Part shown: positions 15,135 through 23,922 of the stretch, piece after piece
Layout: each line of letters begins with the position of its first letter
Numbering within the stretch: position 1 is the first letter of the stretch
Source: Pseudomonadota bacterium
Lineage (GTDB): Bacteria > Desulfobacterota > JADFVX01
Direction of reading: 5' to 3'
DNA length: 24,469 bases
NCBI GenBank assembly: GCA_015222755.1
Contig: JADFVX010000016.1
Coordinates: forward strand, 1-24,469
Position numbers and translations under genes: made by a program
Notes under the pieces: generated by a model
What the model saw: the letters and a program-made list of their open reading frames with translations, nothing else
The model's database searches: none
What the model was told of the DNA's origin: nothing

Positions 15135-15336
15135 TCTGAATGGCCACAGCATGGCTTTTCTCTGCGAGTTCTGCCAGGACCCTAGCGAGAAATATCTCTC
15201 TTGCTGACTTGATTTCCTTGCCCTTCTCCTTTCAGAAGAAAACCATAAGCCTGGCAATTCACGGCTTGCAACTCTAGACAGTTTACGTGTTACTGGCAAG
15301 GGCAGGCAGGCACTTGCGGAAAAAAGACTTAGCTAG
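15127..15336 (+). other. Small ORF interrupted by in-frame TGA (possible selenoprotein or decayed gene)
   Basis: A TTG at 15127 follows AAGGAG (15117-15122, spacing 4 nt) and overlaps the last codons of ywbE. The frame runs through an ATG at 15151 and a cysteine-rich segment (C-E-F-C ... L-S-C) to TGA at 15205-15207, and then continues open for 42 codons to TAG at 15334-15336. The residue before the TGA is cysteine, giving a potential C-U pair. A 5-bp hairpin (CTTCT/AGAAG) begins about 22 nt after the TGA, but its loop lacks the GU expected of a bacterial SECIS. No homologue is recognised. The alternatives are a chance ORF or a pseudogene. Confidence 0.2.
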
Positions 15337-15466
15337 TATTATCGGACAAGCAAACCAGGGGGGATAACTCTTATTTAAGAGCTACAAGGACTTTGACATT
15401 ACTTTGCTCGAATACTCCGCCTTGTGGCCGGTGGCGTTTTACTTTAACTAAGGGATCAGCTGTTTA
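15135..15466. other. Intergenic region without a confirmed gene
   Basis: This 332-nt gap between ywbE and the membrane protein gene holds the TGA-interrupted small ORF, a 14-nt inverted repeat (CTCTTA-TT-TAAGAG, 15368-15381), and a GC-rich hairpin near 15417-15434 (CCGCC / GGTGG with one G-U pair) followed by TTTTA. TTGACA at 15393 lacks a well-placed -10. Nothing else is recognised. Confidence 0.5.
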
Positions 15467-17209
15467 ATGAAAAAAAATCATCCCCTCAACTCAGAACGGA
15501 TTCATTTGTTTATACTTTTTGCTGCTACATTTTTGTTTCTGGCAAACAAGATATCCGGCTTCGATATATGGACCCACCTGGCCTACGGAAGACACATATT
15601 TGGAAACATATCGGACTTTCCGCAGATTAAAGAGCCCCTTCTTTACACCATGGGAGAATATAACCTTTCTTTTCAATCCTGGTTTTTTCAGCTAATCGTC
15701 TATTTTGTTAATCACATTTTCGGGCCCCCAGGGCTGGTATTTTTTAATGCACTGATAGGAATGCTTGTAGCCTTCTTCCTCTTTAAAGCCGCTGTCAGGG
15801 CCGGCTCAACGGTGGAGTCAGCAACTTTGGCGATCATTATCTCTTTGCCTCTCTTCGTCATAAGGTTTACTATCAGGCCTGAAATTTTTCTCTATCTCTC
15901 AGTTGCCCTTGTGATTTACCTCCTTACGCTTTGCCGGAATGGCAATCTTAGATATCTATTGTTTATTCCCTTGATCCAGGCTGTTTTAGTCAATTTTCAT
16001 CCGAGCGGCCTAGCTATAATAATAATTCTTTTTTTCTACCTTATGTCAGAGTTGCTTTCGGTCTTTACGGAGCATTCTCCATTGAACAAAAGGAGATCCT
16101 TAACACTCTTCGCTATATTAGTTCTCACTATCATTGCCTCTTCATTTAATCCGAGCGGGGCAAATAATTTGCTGACCCCCGTAAAACTCGTTTTTAATAA
16201 ATCCGTAGTGCCTCACATGTCGGCACTTAGCAAAGGTGAAAGAAGTGCAGGCAATGGGCCGGATGTGCTGACCGGAATAACAGAGATGATGCCTATCTAT
16301 GAGGTCGGGGATTACTATTTTAACCTTTACCTTGCCTATGTCGTGATAGTGGCGCTTTCCTTCCTTCCAGCAATTAGAAGGAAGGAGTTTAATGCCATCT
16401 CCTTTTTGATGTTCGCTTTTTTTGCATCATTGCCACTGATTGCAGCCAGGTCAATAGGAATACTTCCCGTTGTTTCCGCGCCAATATTTGCCAGAAATAT
16501 GAGTGGATATATTAATCTAAGTTTCAAAAAAACGCTAATTGCCGTGCTCCTGATTGTCGTCGCATTTAACTGGACCAGTTTCCGGGGTAAAGGCTTTGGA
16601 ATAGCTAAAGAATGGTTTCCCGTTGGTGCTGCTGACTTTTTGCTGACAGAAAAGATCGAGGGGAATATTTTCAATCCCTTTGATTCGGGGGGCTATCTGG
16701 GCTGGAGGTTTTACCCAAAGTATAAAGTTTTTATAAATGGGACGGTTTCGGGTAAGGTGTTAAAGGAGGAGTCGATTGTTTTTGATTCGATCGGTGACTG
16801 GAAGGGGGTGCTGGAAAAATATAAGGTTAACCTTATTATTACAAAATCCACTTATTACCATAACGGAGGACTATTCAAATTTATCAGCACCCTATACCAT
16901 GATAGAGGCTGGGTTTTAATTTATCAGGATATAAATAGCCTGGTTTTTATTAGAGAGGGGACTAATGAAAATTTGATGAAGTATAGCTTGCAAAAGACCA
17001 GGATTTGGGATGAGGTCGTATCGGAGGCAAATATTCATATTCTTGAAGATCCCAAAAAAGAAAAGGTGTGGAAAACGCTCAGTTACGCTTACTTTATGCA
17101 GGGGAGGTTGAAGGATGCAATAAAAGCTTGTGAAAAAGGGCTGGAATATCAACCCGAGGATATTTCCTTAAGGAAGACCATAAAGATTTTAAATGCATAC
17201 AGGAGATAG
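15467..17209 (+). CDS. Polytopic membrane protein with C-terminal TPR (GT-C-like, function unknown)
   Basis: The protein has 580 residues. About nine or ten hydrophobic helices fill residues 12-375. A soluble region of about 200 residues follows, with one clear TPR-like unit near the C-terminus (A-Y-F-M-Q-G-R-L-K-D-A-I-K-A-C). Motifs typical of uncharacterised GT-C-fold-like membrane proteins are visible: an early D-I-W-T-H-L-A-Y-G loop after helix 1, I-R-P-E-I-F near residue 137, N-F-H-P-S-G near 180, and after the last helix F-N-P-F-D-S-G-G-Y-L-G-W followed by V-F-I-N-G-T. Such proteins may transfer sugars from lipid carriers, but no catalytic activity can be assigned here. The start is ATG with AAGGGA about 12 nt upstream. 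It has no operon partner within 290 nt. Confidence 0.75.
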   Translation: MKKNHPLNSERIHLFILFAATFLFLANKISGFDIWTHLAYGRHIFGNISDFPQIKEPLLYTMGEYNLSFQSWFFQLIVYFVNHIFGPPGLVFFNALIGMLVAFFLFKAAVRAGSTVESATLAIIISLPLFVIRFTIRPEIFLYLSVALVIYLLTLCRNGNLRYLLFIPLIQAVLVNFHPSGLAIIIILFFYLMSELLSVFTEHSPLNKRRSLTLFAILVLTIIASSFNPSGANNLLTPVKLVFNKSVVPHMSALSKGERSAGNGPDVLTGITEMMPIYEVGDYYFNLYLAYVVIVALSFLPAIRRKEFNAISFLMFAFFASLPLIAARSIGILPVVSAPIFARNMSGYINLSFKKTLIAVLLIVVAFNWTSFRGKGFGIAKEWFPVGAADFLLTEKIEGNIFNPFDSGGYLGWRFYPKYKVFINGTVSGKVLKEESIVFDSIGDWKGVLEKYKVNLIITKSTYYHNGGLFKFISTLYHDRGWVLIYQDINSLVFIREGTNENLMKYSLQKTRIWDEVVSEANIHILEDPKKEKVWKTLSYAYFMQGRLKDAIKACEKGLEYQPEDISLRKTIKILNAYRR

Positions 17210-17503
17210 AAATCTTTAACATGGTCTGAATGAGGGGCAAGGCGATCGTTTATCTTTATTTAAGGCTTCAGGATAATACGCTTGATACAAATCATTCTCA
17301 ATCTACACGAGGCACTTTACCCTGAGAGACCTGAGGGCTCCACGATAGTTCAAAGGGGCTGGAACCCTAATAGATTCAAGCTGCTTGCTTTTACCCCCTT
17401 TAAAATCCTCCTCCCCTGTGATATTATGCAAAATCCTAAAAGTACTCCTTTATGCTACCTTTACTTTGATTGGGGGGATAGCTTTTTATTATGGTAATAA
17501 TTT
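17210..17503. other. Intergenic region upstream of dnaE
   Basis: This 294-nt gap holds no gene that can be supported. Short open frames at 17282-17497 and 17385-17606 have no recognisable family, and the second runs into dnaE in another frame. No convincing terminator or promoter is visible. The direct repeat CCTGAGAGA/CCTGAGGG near 17321-17338 is the only notable structure. Confidence 0.5.
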
Positions 17504-20500
17504 ATGCACCATAGCGATTTCGTTCACCTTCACCTTCATTCGCAGTACTCACTCCTCGATGGAGCGATCCGTCTGGATGACCTCTTTGCAAGGGCAAAAG
17601 AGCTGAAGATGCCTGCTATTGCCATGACAGACCATGGCAACCTATTCGGTGCCGTAGAGTTTTACCAGAAGGCCCTTAAGGCCGGTATAAAGCCGGTCAT
17701 AGGCTGTGAGGTCTATATATCGTCAAAGAGCCGCTTTGACAGAAAATCCGCCCATGGTATACAGGACATTTCCCACCACCTTATTCTCCTGTCAAAAAAT
17801 AAAAAAGGTTATGAAAACCTCTGCAAGCTGGTAACTGCTGGGCACCTTGAAGGTTTTTATTACAGGCCCAGGATAGACCACGAGATTCTCAAAGAGCATA
17901 GCGAGGGGCTTATCGCCCTCAGCGCCTGTCTGAAGGGCGAGGTTCCCCATCTTCTTAATGTGGGGCGTTATGATGAAGCGGTGGAAAAGGCAAAGGAGTA
18001 TTCTGCCATCTTTGACAATAACCGCTTTTTCCTCGAACTGCAGCACAATATAATCCCAGACCAGAAAAGGGTCAATGAGGGAATAATCGAGATATCCAAA
18101 GAGCTTGGGCTGCCTGTTGTGGCCACAAATGACTGCCACTATCTCAACAGGGAGGATGCCAAGGCACATGAGATCCTGCTTTGTATCCAGACAGGCAAGA
18201 CGATGAACGACACCGACCGCATGAAGTTTACGGGAGACGATTATTACCTGAAAACGGCGGAGGAGATGAAGGCCCATTTTGCCCATATTCCTGAGGCCAT
18301 AAGGAACACCATAGAGGTAGCAGAACGCTGCAACCTGGAGATGACATTTGGAGAGTACCATTTTCCGAATTTTGAAACGCCGGGAGAGATGAGCCTTGAA
18401 GACTTCCTCCGCGATGATTCCCGCAAGGGACTGGATAAGAGGCTGGAAAAGATAAGGGCCGCCTGGGAGGGCGATTTCAGCGAGAAAGAGAAGGAATACA
18501 GGGAGCGCCTTGAAGAAGAACTTGAGATAATCAACAAGATGGGCTTTCCCGGCTATTTCCTTATCGTTGCAGACTTTATAAAGAGCGCGAAAGACCGTGG
18601 CATACCTGTAGGCCCGGGAAGGGGCTCGGCAGCCGGCTCACTTGTGGCCTATTCTCTCGAAATAACCGATATCGACCCTCTGCCCTATGACCTTCTCTTC
18701 GAGCGTTTCCTGAACCCGGAAAGGGTATCCATGCCTGATATTGACGTGGACTTCTGTATCCACGGCAGGGATGAGATCATCGCCTATATGTCGGAAAAGT
18801 ACGGCGCTGAAAATGTGGCGCAGATCATAACCTTCGGTACCATGCAGGCAAAGGCGGCCATCAGGGACGTGGGGCGTGCCATGGCTGTCCCTTATGGCGA
18901 GGTGGACAGGCTTTCAAAGCTGGTGCCAAACATCCTGAACATCAAGCTCGATGAGGCCCTTAAACAGGAGCCCAAGCTACTTGAAGCAGTGGAGGAAAAC
19001 CCCATCTACAAGGGGCTCATGGATACGGCCAGGGCACTTGAGGGCCTGACACGCCACGCATCGACCCATGCAGCCGGCGTTGTGGTTGCCAATAAGCCCC
19101 TTGTGGAATACCTCCCTCTCTATAAAGACCAGAAGAGCGGCAATATTACGACCCAGTTTTCCATGGTCAAGGTGGAAGAGATCGGTCTTATCAAGTTTGA
19201 CTTTCTTGGCCTTAAGACCCTCACCGTTATCGAGGGGGCAGTAAAACTTGTGCGAGCAGGAGCATGCCCTGATTTTTCTCTGGACGACATAAGCTTTGCT
19301 GATAAGAAGACCTTTGATCTCTTTTGTTCAGGTGCCACAACGGGAGTATTCCAATTGGAAAGCTCCGGCATGAAGGAACTCCTTGTCAAGATGAAGCCCA
19401 GTACCTTTGAAGATATCATAGCCATTCTTGCGTTATACCGTCCCGGCCCGCTGGGCAGCGGAATGGTGGATGAGTTCATAAAACGTAAGCATGGCAAGGT
19501 AGCCATAAGCTATGACCTGCCCGAACTTGAGCCCATACTCAAAGATACCTACGGCGTTATAGTCTACCAGGAACAGGTAATGAAGATCGCAAGTACCCTG
19601 GCAGGTTTTACATTGGGAGATGCCGATATTCTCAGGCGCGCCATGGGTAAGAAAAAAGCCGAGGAGATGGCCAAGCAGAAGGATAAGTTTCTTGAAGGGG
19701 CCAAAAAAAAGAATGTTGACCTGAAAAAGGCGGAGAAGGTCTTCGATCTCATGGCGAAATTTGCCGAGTATGGTTTCAACAAGTCGCACAGTGCCGCCTA
19801 TGCCATGATTACCTTTCAGACCGCTTATCTTAAAGCCCATTATCCAGTTGAGTTTATGGCATCGCTTCTTACCGAAGATATGGAGAATACGGACAAGGTA
19901 ATCAAGAATATCAGTGATTGCAGGGATATGGGGCTGGAGGTTCTGCCGCCCGATATCAGTCAGAGTATGAGAGATTTTACAGTCACAGGCAATGCCATAA
20001 GGTTCGGTCTTGGCGGTGTGAAAAATGTCGGTAGTGCCGCTATCGATGCTATTGTTGAAACACGGGAAAAGGATGTTGCCTTTGACTCTATCTTTGAATT
20101 TTGTGAAAATGTCGATTTGAGGCGTGTCAATAAACGTGTAATCGAGAACCTTATCAAGTGCGGCGCATTTGATGGTACTGGGGCAAAGCGCTCCCAGATG
20201 ATTGAGGTTATGGAAGCGGCCATGGATTGCGCCCAGGTCTTGCAGAAAGACCGGCAGTCGGGTCAGGCAAACATGTTTGCCACCTTCCAGTCTCAGGAGA
20301 GGGAGACCCACGCCCATACAGCATTGCCTGATATAGATGAATGGCCTGAGAATGAACTCCTTACATTTGAAAAGGAGAGCCTCGGTTTTTATATAACAGG
20401 TCACCCCCTTGCAAGCTATAGTGAGGATATAAAACGCTACTCTACGGCGGACACAATATCTGTTCAAAAATCTTCAAACGGTGGGGAGGTCAGCATCTGC

Positions 20501-20980
20501 GGAGTTGTAGTGACCTGTAAGGAATCTGTCACAAAGAAGGGAGACCGCATGGCCTTTATCTCCCTGGAAGACCTCAAGGGGACAGTAGAGGTCGTGATAT
20601 TTCCCGATGTTTACCAGTCTGTATCCGGCCACCTTGGCGGAGATGTTCCGCTTCTGGTGAGGGGCAGGGCGGACGTGCAGGAAGACAGTGTAAAGATCAT
20701 AGCATCAGAAGTCTTGCCACTAGGTGAAGTAAGGGAAAGTCTTACAAAAAATATTCATTTTACCCTGACCACGCCAGGGCTGGAAAATGAGCAGTTAATT
20801 AAGTTGAAAGAGCTTATGGGAAATCACCGTGGCAACTGCAATACCTACGTCCATGTAGTAATACCAAACAGGAGCGAGACGGTCATATCTCTCCCTGAGG
20901 ATATAAAATTAAAGCCAAGTGATGCCTTATTGTATGAAACAGAGCGGCTTTTCGGTTATAATGTTGTTAGTTTCCAGTAA
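17504..20980 (+). CDS. dnaE: DNA polymerase III alpha subunit
   Basis: This 1158-residue replicative polymerase is almost exactly the length of the E. coli enzyme. The PHP domain is at the N-terminus (F-V-H-L-H-L-H-S, A-M-T-D-H-G-N). The polymerase active-site aspartates are D414 and D416 in M-P-D-I-D-V-D-F and D566 in I-K-F-D-F-L-G-L. The fingers motif is G-F-N-K-S-H-S-A-A-Y. An internal beta-clamp binding motif, Q-A-N-M-F, lies at residues 921-925. An OB domain spans about 995-1070, followed by a C-terminal domain. The start ATG is preceded by two in-frame stop codons and only a weak GGTAAT. accA begins 27 nt downstream. It is a DnaE1-type enzyme, not PolC: there is no inserted exonuclease domain. 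Confidence 0.97.
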   Translation: MHHSDFVHLHLHSQYSLLDGAIRLDDLFARAKELKMPAIAMTDHGNLFGAVEFYQKALKAGIKPVIGCEVYISSKSRFDRKSAHGIQDISHHLILLSKNKKGYENLCKLVTAGHLEGFYYRPRIDHEILKEHSEGLIALSACLKGEVPHLLNVGRYDEAVEKAKEYSAIFDNNRFFLELQHNIIPDQKRVNEGIIEISKELGLPVVATNDCHYLNREDAKAHEILLCIQTGKTMNDTDRMKFTGDDYYLKTAEEMKAHFAHIPEAIRNTIEVAERCNLEMTFGEYHFPNFETPGEMSLEDFLRDDSRKGLDKRLEKIRAAWEGDFSEKEKEYRERLEEELEIINKMGFPGYFLIVADFIKSAKDRGIPVGPGRGSAAGSLVAYSLEITDIDPLPYDLLFERFLNPERVSMPDIDVDFCIHGRDEIIAYMSEKYGAENVAQIITFGTMQAKAAIRDVGRAMAVPYGEVDRLSKLVPNILNIKLDEALKQEPKLLEAVEENPIYKGLMDTARALEGLTRHASTHAAGVVVANKPLVEYLPLYKDQKSGNITTQFSMVKVEEIGLIKFDFLGLKTLTVIEGAVKLVRAGACPDFSLDDISFADKKTFDLFCSGATTGVFQLESSGMKELLVKMKPSTFEDIIAILALYRPGPLGSGMVDEFIKRKHGKVAISYDLPELEPILKDTYGVIVYQEQVMKIASTLAGFTLGDADILRRAMGKKKAEEMAKQKDKFLEGAKKKNVDLKKAEKVFDLMAKFAEYGFNKSHSAAYAMITFQTAYLKAHYPVEFMASLLTEDMENTDKVIKNISDCRDMGLEVLPPDISQSMRDFTVTGNAIRFGLGGVKNVGSAAIDAIVETREKDVAFDSIFEFCENVDLRRVNKRVIENLIKCGAFDGTGAKRSQMIEVMEAAMDCAQVLQKDRQSGQANMFATFQSQERETHAHTALPDIDEWPENELLTFEKESLGFYITGHPLASYSEDIKRYSTADTISVQKSSNGGEVSICGVVVTCKESVTKKGDRMAFISLEDLKGTVEVVIFPDVYQSVSGHLGGDVPLLVRGRADVQEDSVKIIASEVLPLGEVRESLTKNIHFTLTTPGLENEQLIKLKELMGNHRGNCNTYVHVVIPNRSETVISLPEDIKLKPSDALLYETERLFGYNVVSFQ

Positions 20981-21007
20981 TATAAGAGATTACCAAGGAG
21001 CAGTCAT

Positions 21008-21967
21008 TTGAGTATTCAGGCACTTGATTTTGAAAAACCTCTCATTGAGATGGAAAAACGTATAGAGGAATTGACCGGTCTGGCAAGGGATAACATTTCT
21101 GTCAAACCGGAACTTGAAAAGCTGAAGAAAAAGGCCGACAAGCTTAGAAAGGATATCTTCACCAACATGAGCAGCCTGCAAAGGACGCAGCTTTCAAGGC
21201 ATCCTGACAGACCTTATACTCTGGACTACCTGGAACTTGTCTTCGACGATTTTATAGAACTCCACGGCGACAGGAACTTTCGTGATGATCCAGCAATAGT
21301 GGGAGGGCTGGCAATGCTGGATGGCGAGCCTGTTGTTGTAATAGGCCATCAGAAGGGAAGGAATACAAAGGAAAAGATTTACCGTAACTTCGGCATGCCC
21401 AACCCTGAAGGCTACCGTAAGGCGCTCCGTCTTATGGAGATGGCGCAGCAGTTCAACAGGCCCATTATTACCCTCATAGATACGCCCGGCGCCTATCCCG
21501 GCATAGGTGCCGAGGAAAGAGGGCAGGGGGAGGCAATCGCCCGGAACTTAAGAGAGATGGCCACATTTAAAGTCCCTATCATATGCACCGTTATTGGTGA
21601 AGGAGGGAGTGGCGGTGCACTTGCACTCGGCGTGGGTGATACCATACAGATGCTGGAGAACTCTATCTATTCTGTTATATCTCCCGAGGGCTGCGCAGCC
21701 ATACTGTGGAAGAGCGCTGATAAGGCGGCTGATGCTGCCGCTGCACTTAAGATCACCGCCAATGATCTCCTTTCCCTTGAGGTCATTGATAAGATTGTTC
21801 CTGAGCCAAAAGGTGGGGCCCACAGAGATTACCAGTCGGCGGCAGACAATCTTAAGGCATCTCTTATCGCGGGTTTAAAGGAGCTTAGCGGCTTGCCTGC
21901 CGAGGAACTTCTTGAAAGAAGATATGAGAAGTTCAGAAAACTTGGTCGATTCAGTGAGGGGAAATGA
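21008..21967 (+). CDS. accA: Acetyl-CoA carboxylase carboxyltransferase, alpha subunit
   Basis: This 319-residue subunit, with AccD, transfers the carboxyl group from biotin to acetyl-CoA, making malonyl-CoA for fatty-acid synthesis. Its length equals that of the E. coli protein. An N-terminal helical segment (residues 1-60) precedes the crotonase-like carboxyltransferase core: Y-L-E-L-V-F-D-D-F-I-E-L-H-G-D-R, I-G-H-Q-K-G-R-N-T-K-E, T-L-I-D-T-P-G-A-Y-P-G-I-G-A-E-E-R-G-Q, and G-E-G-G-S-G-G-A-L-A. The start is TTG, preceded by AAGGAG at 20996-21001. It follows dnaE by 27 nt and its stop overlaps the cysS ATG (ATGA). accD is not in the window. Confidence 0.96.
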   Translation: MSIQALDFEKPLIEMEKRIEELTGLARDNISVKPELEKLKKKADKLRKDIFTNMSSLQRTQLSRHPDRPYTLDYLELVFDDFIELHGDRNFRDDPAIVGGLAMLDGEPVVVIGHQKGRNTKEKIYRNFGMPNPEGYRKALRLMEMAQQFNRPIITLIDTPGAYPGIGAEERGQGEAIARNLREMATFKVPIICTVIGEGGSGGALALGVGDTIQMLENSIYSVISPEGCAAILWKSADKAADAAAALKITANDLLSLEVIDKIVPEPKGGAHRDYQSAADNLKASLIAGLKELSGLPAEELLERRYEKFRKLGRFSEGK

Positions 21968-23448
21968 GTCTTAAGCTATATAACTCTCTGAAGAGAAAGA
22001 AAGAACTCTTTGTCCCCATGGTAGATGCACATGTGGGAATGTATGTATGCGGGCCCACTGTCTATGATATCTGTCACATGGGCCATGCAAGGGCCACAAT
22101 TGTATTTGATGTCGTAGCAAGATACTTCAAGTTTTCAGGTTACAGCCTTACCTATGTTAGGAACATAACCGATATAGACGACAAGATAATCAACAAGGCC
22201 AAGGCTGAAAAGGTAGACTTTAAGGTCATAACGGAGCGTTATATAAAGAGCTTTCATGATGACATGATAGACCTTGGCAATGAACCTCCCACTATTGAAC
22301 CCAGGGCCACAGAGCACATCGATGACATAATCGCTATCATAGAAAAGCTCATGGAGAAGGGTCTTGCCTACCAGGTGAGTGGAGACGTCTATTATTCTGT
22401 AGAGAAGTTCAGCGAGTACGGTAAACTTTCAGGCAGAAAAACGGATGACCTGGTGGCCGGGGCCCGTGTTGAGGTTGACGAAAGGAAAAAGAACCCCCTT
22501 GATTTTGCACTCTGGAAGTCGAGTAAGGAGGGCGAACCATGGTGGCATTCTCCCTGGGGCAATGGTCGTCCTGGGTGGCATATAGAGTGCTCTGCCATGA
22601 GCTGCAACCATCTTGGGGAGTCATTTGATATACACGGTGGAGGAAAGGACCTGATCTTCCCTCATCACGAAAACGAGGTGGCTCAGTCTGAAGGCGCCCA
22701 TGGAAAAGCCTTTGCAAAGTACTGGATGCATAACGGCTTTGTCAATATCAACAAGGAAAAGATGTCAAAGTCCCTTGGTAACTTCTTTACCATAAGGGAG
22801 CTTCTAGGTCTCTATCACCCCGAAGTCCTTCGCTTTTTTCTGCTCAGCACACACTACAGGAGCCCCATAGACTATACGGAGCAAAACCTCAAAGAGGCAG
22901 AGGCCGGCCTTGAAAAGATATATACTACACTGAACGCCATGGATATGATCCTGGGGGAGAAAGTTTCCAGTGAGGGAAGTGCTCCACGAGAAGGTGAGGG
23001 GCCTGATGCTGAGGCTGAAGAAATGGTAAACTCTCTGGAGGAGAGGTTCCGTAGCGCCATGGACGATGATTTTAATACTGCTCTGGCTACAGCCTCTTTC
23101 TTTGATACCGTGAGGGCAATAAACGGGTGGATCAACTCAGCCTCTTTTGTGAGGAACGAAAAAACCCTCGATATTATAAGGACGGCCAGAGAGGCCCTGG
23201 TTGAATGTGCTTCTGTGTTGGGGGTCTTGCAGGTGGAGCCTGCCGGGTTTTTAGAGGCCCTGCAGGCCAAAAGGGCCGGGGGATGCAAGGTCGATACAAA
23301 TGAGATCGAGTCTCTTGTAGATCAGCGCTGGGATGCAAGGATTGCAAAGGACTGGAAGCGCTCAGACGAGATCCGGGACAAACTTGCCGACATGGGTGTT
23401 GTACTGAAAGACAGCGCCGAAGGTACAAGCTGGGAATTTGCCGCCTAG
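21964..23448 (+). CDS. cysS: Cysteinyl-tRNA synthetase
   Basis: This 494-residue class Ia synthetase charges tRNA-Cys. The N-terminal zinc ligand C29 lies in Y-V-C-G-P-T-V-Y-D, the HIGH-type motif is H-M-G-H (residues 38-41), further zinc ligands lie in W-H-I-E-C-S-A-M-S and H-H-E-N-E, and the KMSKS loop is at residues 266-270. It is about 30 residues longer than the E. coli enzyme; part of the excess is an acidic, low-complexity insertion near residues 330-355 (G-E-K-V-S-S-E-G-S-A-P-R-E-G-E-G), just before the D-D-D-F-N-T-A-L-A motif. The ATG overlaps the accA stop by 4 nt, so translation is likely coupled. No terminator is seen before the next gene. Confidence 0.96.
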   Translation: MSLKLYNSLKRKKELFVPMVDAHVGMYVCGPTVYDICHMGHARATIVFDVVARYFKFSGYSLTYVRNITDIDDKIINKAKAEKVDFKVITERYIKSFHDDMIDLGNEPPTIEPRATEHIDDIIAIIEKLMEKGLAYQVSGDVYYSVEKFSEYGKLSGRKTDDLVAGARVEVDERKKNPLDFALWKSSKEGEPWWHSPWGNGRPGWHIECSAMSCNHLGESFDIHGGGKDLIFPHHENEVAQSEGAHGKAFAKYWMHNGFVNINKEKMSKSLGNFFTIRELLGLYHPEVLRFFLLSTHYRSPIDYTEQNLKEAEAGLEKIYTTLNAMDMILGEKVSSEGSAPREGEGPDAEAEEMVNSLEERFRSAMDDDFNTALATASFFDTVRAINGWINSASFVRNEKTLDIIRTAREALVECASVLGVLQVEPAGFLEALQAKRAGGCKVDTNEIESLVDQRWDARIAKDWKRSDEIRDKLADMGVVLKDSAEGTSWEFAA

Positions 23449-23481
23449 TCAGGGTTTCCCCGCCAGCTATTTGAGGGCTTG

Positions 23482-23497
23482 CTTTTAAATTTAAAAG
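23482..23497. promoter_or_regulatory. Perfect 16-bp AT-rich palindrome
   Basis: CTTTTAAATTTAAAAG is fully self-complementary and lies between cysS and the next small gene, 17 nt before its probable ATG. It could be an operator, a short hairpin, or coincidence in an AT-rich junction. Confidence 0.35.
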
Positions 23498-23514
23498 ATG
23501 GTAGTAATTTGTCC

Positions 23515-23922
23515 ATGAAGATTCTGAGATCAGAAAAAGGTGAAATGGGGCTTGGGGATATGGTTTTCTGGCTTGTAGTTGCCGTGGGCGGCTATTGTGC
23601 CTTCCAGATGGCCATGCCCTGGGTTAAATTCAAGCAGGTGGAGGAGCTATTTCGCAATGAAATAGCTTCGATGAAGGTCAAGAAGGTGAAGACTGTAAAA
23701 AAAGAGACTCACGCCAGGCTTGAAGAGATGGGCGTGAAGCTTTATGTGGCAGAGGAAAACGACTGGGAAGGCCTCCGTATAAAAGTAACGAGGGGAGAAC
23801 CCGCAGTAATGGAAGCTACATATATGGAAGAAGTTGTCTTGCCAGGTGGCCTTTATAGGCATACCTATACCTTTCACCCCCGCGCCGAATCCAAGGTCAT
23901 AATAAACCCAAGAGACGAATAG
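23515..23922 (+). CDS. Small membrane-anchored protein, function unknown
   Basis: The protein has 135 residues. A charged N-terminus (M-K-I-L-R-S-E-K-G-E-M-G) precedes a single hydrophobic helix at about residues 15-34 (DMVFWLVVAVGGYCAFQMAM). A soluble domain of about 100 residues follows, helical then probably beta-rich. The layout resembles DUF4845 or pilin-like proteins: a short G-rich N-terminus, one helix, and a P-W-x-x-F/Y-K-x-V-E-x-L-F pattern after it. It lacks a canonical prepilin site, since no glutamate sits at position +5 after a glycine. The frame opens at TTG 23479, but ATG 23515 gives a better N-terminus; the ribosome binding site is weak in either case. It follows cysS by 66 nt with a palindrome between, so co-transcription is uncertain. 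Confidence 0.65.
   Translation: MKILRSEKGEMGLGDMVFWLVVAVGGYCAFQMAMPWVKFKQVEELFRNEIASMKVKKVKTVKKETHARLEEMGVKLYVAEENDWEGLRIKVTRGEPAVMEATYMEEVVLPGGLYRHTYTFHPRAESKVIINPRDE

Noticed and set aside
14922..15299. Minus-strand open frame of 125 codons over ywbE and the following gap
   Set aside because: It overlaps a recognisable YwbE family gene and its arginine/serine-rich translation resembles antisense noise.
15393..15415. TTGACA with AATACT as a promoter for the membrane protein gene
   Set aside because: Spacing between the two elements is about 13-14 nt, too short for a sigma-70 promoter.
17297..17365. Possible structured leader RNA before dnaE
   Set aside because: Only short 4-bp stems could be drawn; no known riboswitch or leader consensus is visible.
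17282..17606. Two overlapping small open frames before dnaE, one with a hydrophobic stretch
   Set aside because: No ribosome binding site, no family resemblance, and one overlaps the well-supported dnaE start.
19433..20467. Open frame of 344 codons on the minus strand
   Set aside because: It is fully inside dnaE and is an antisense shadow of its codon pattern.
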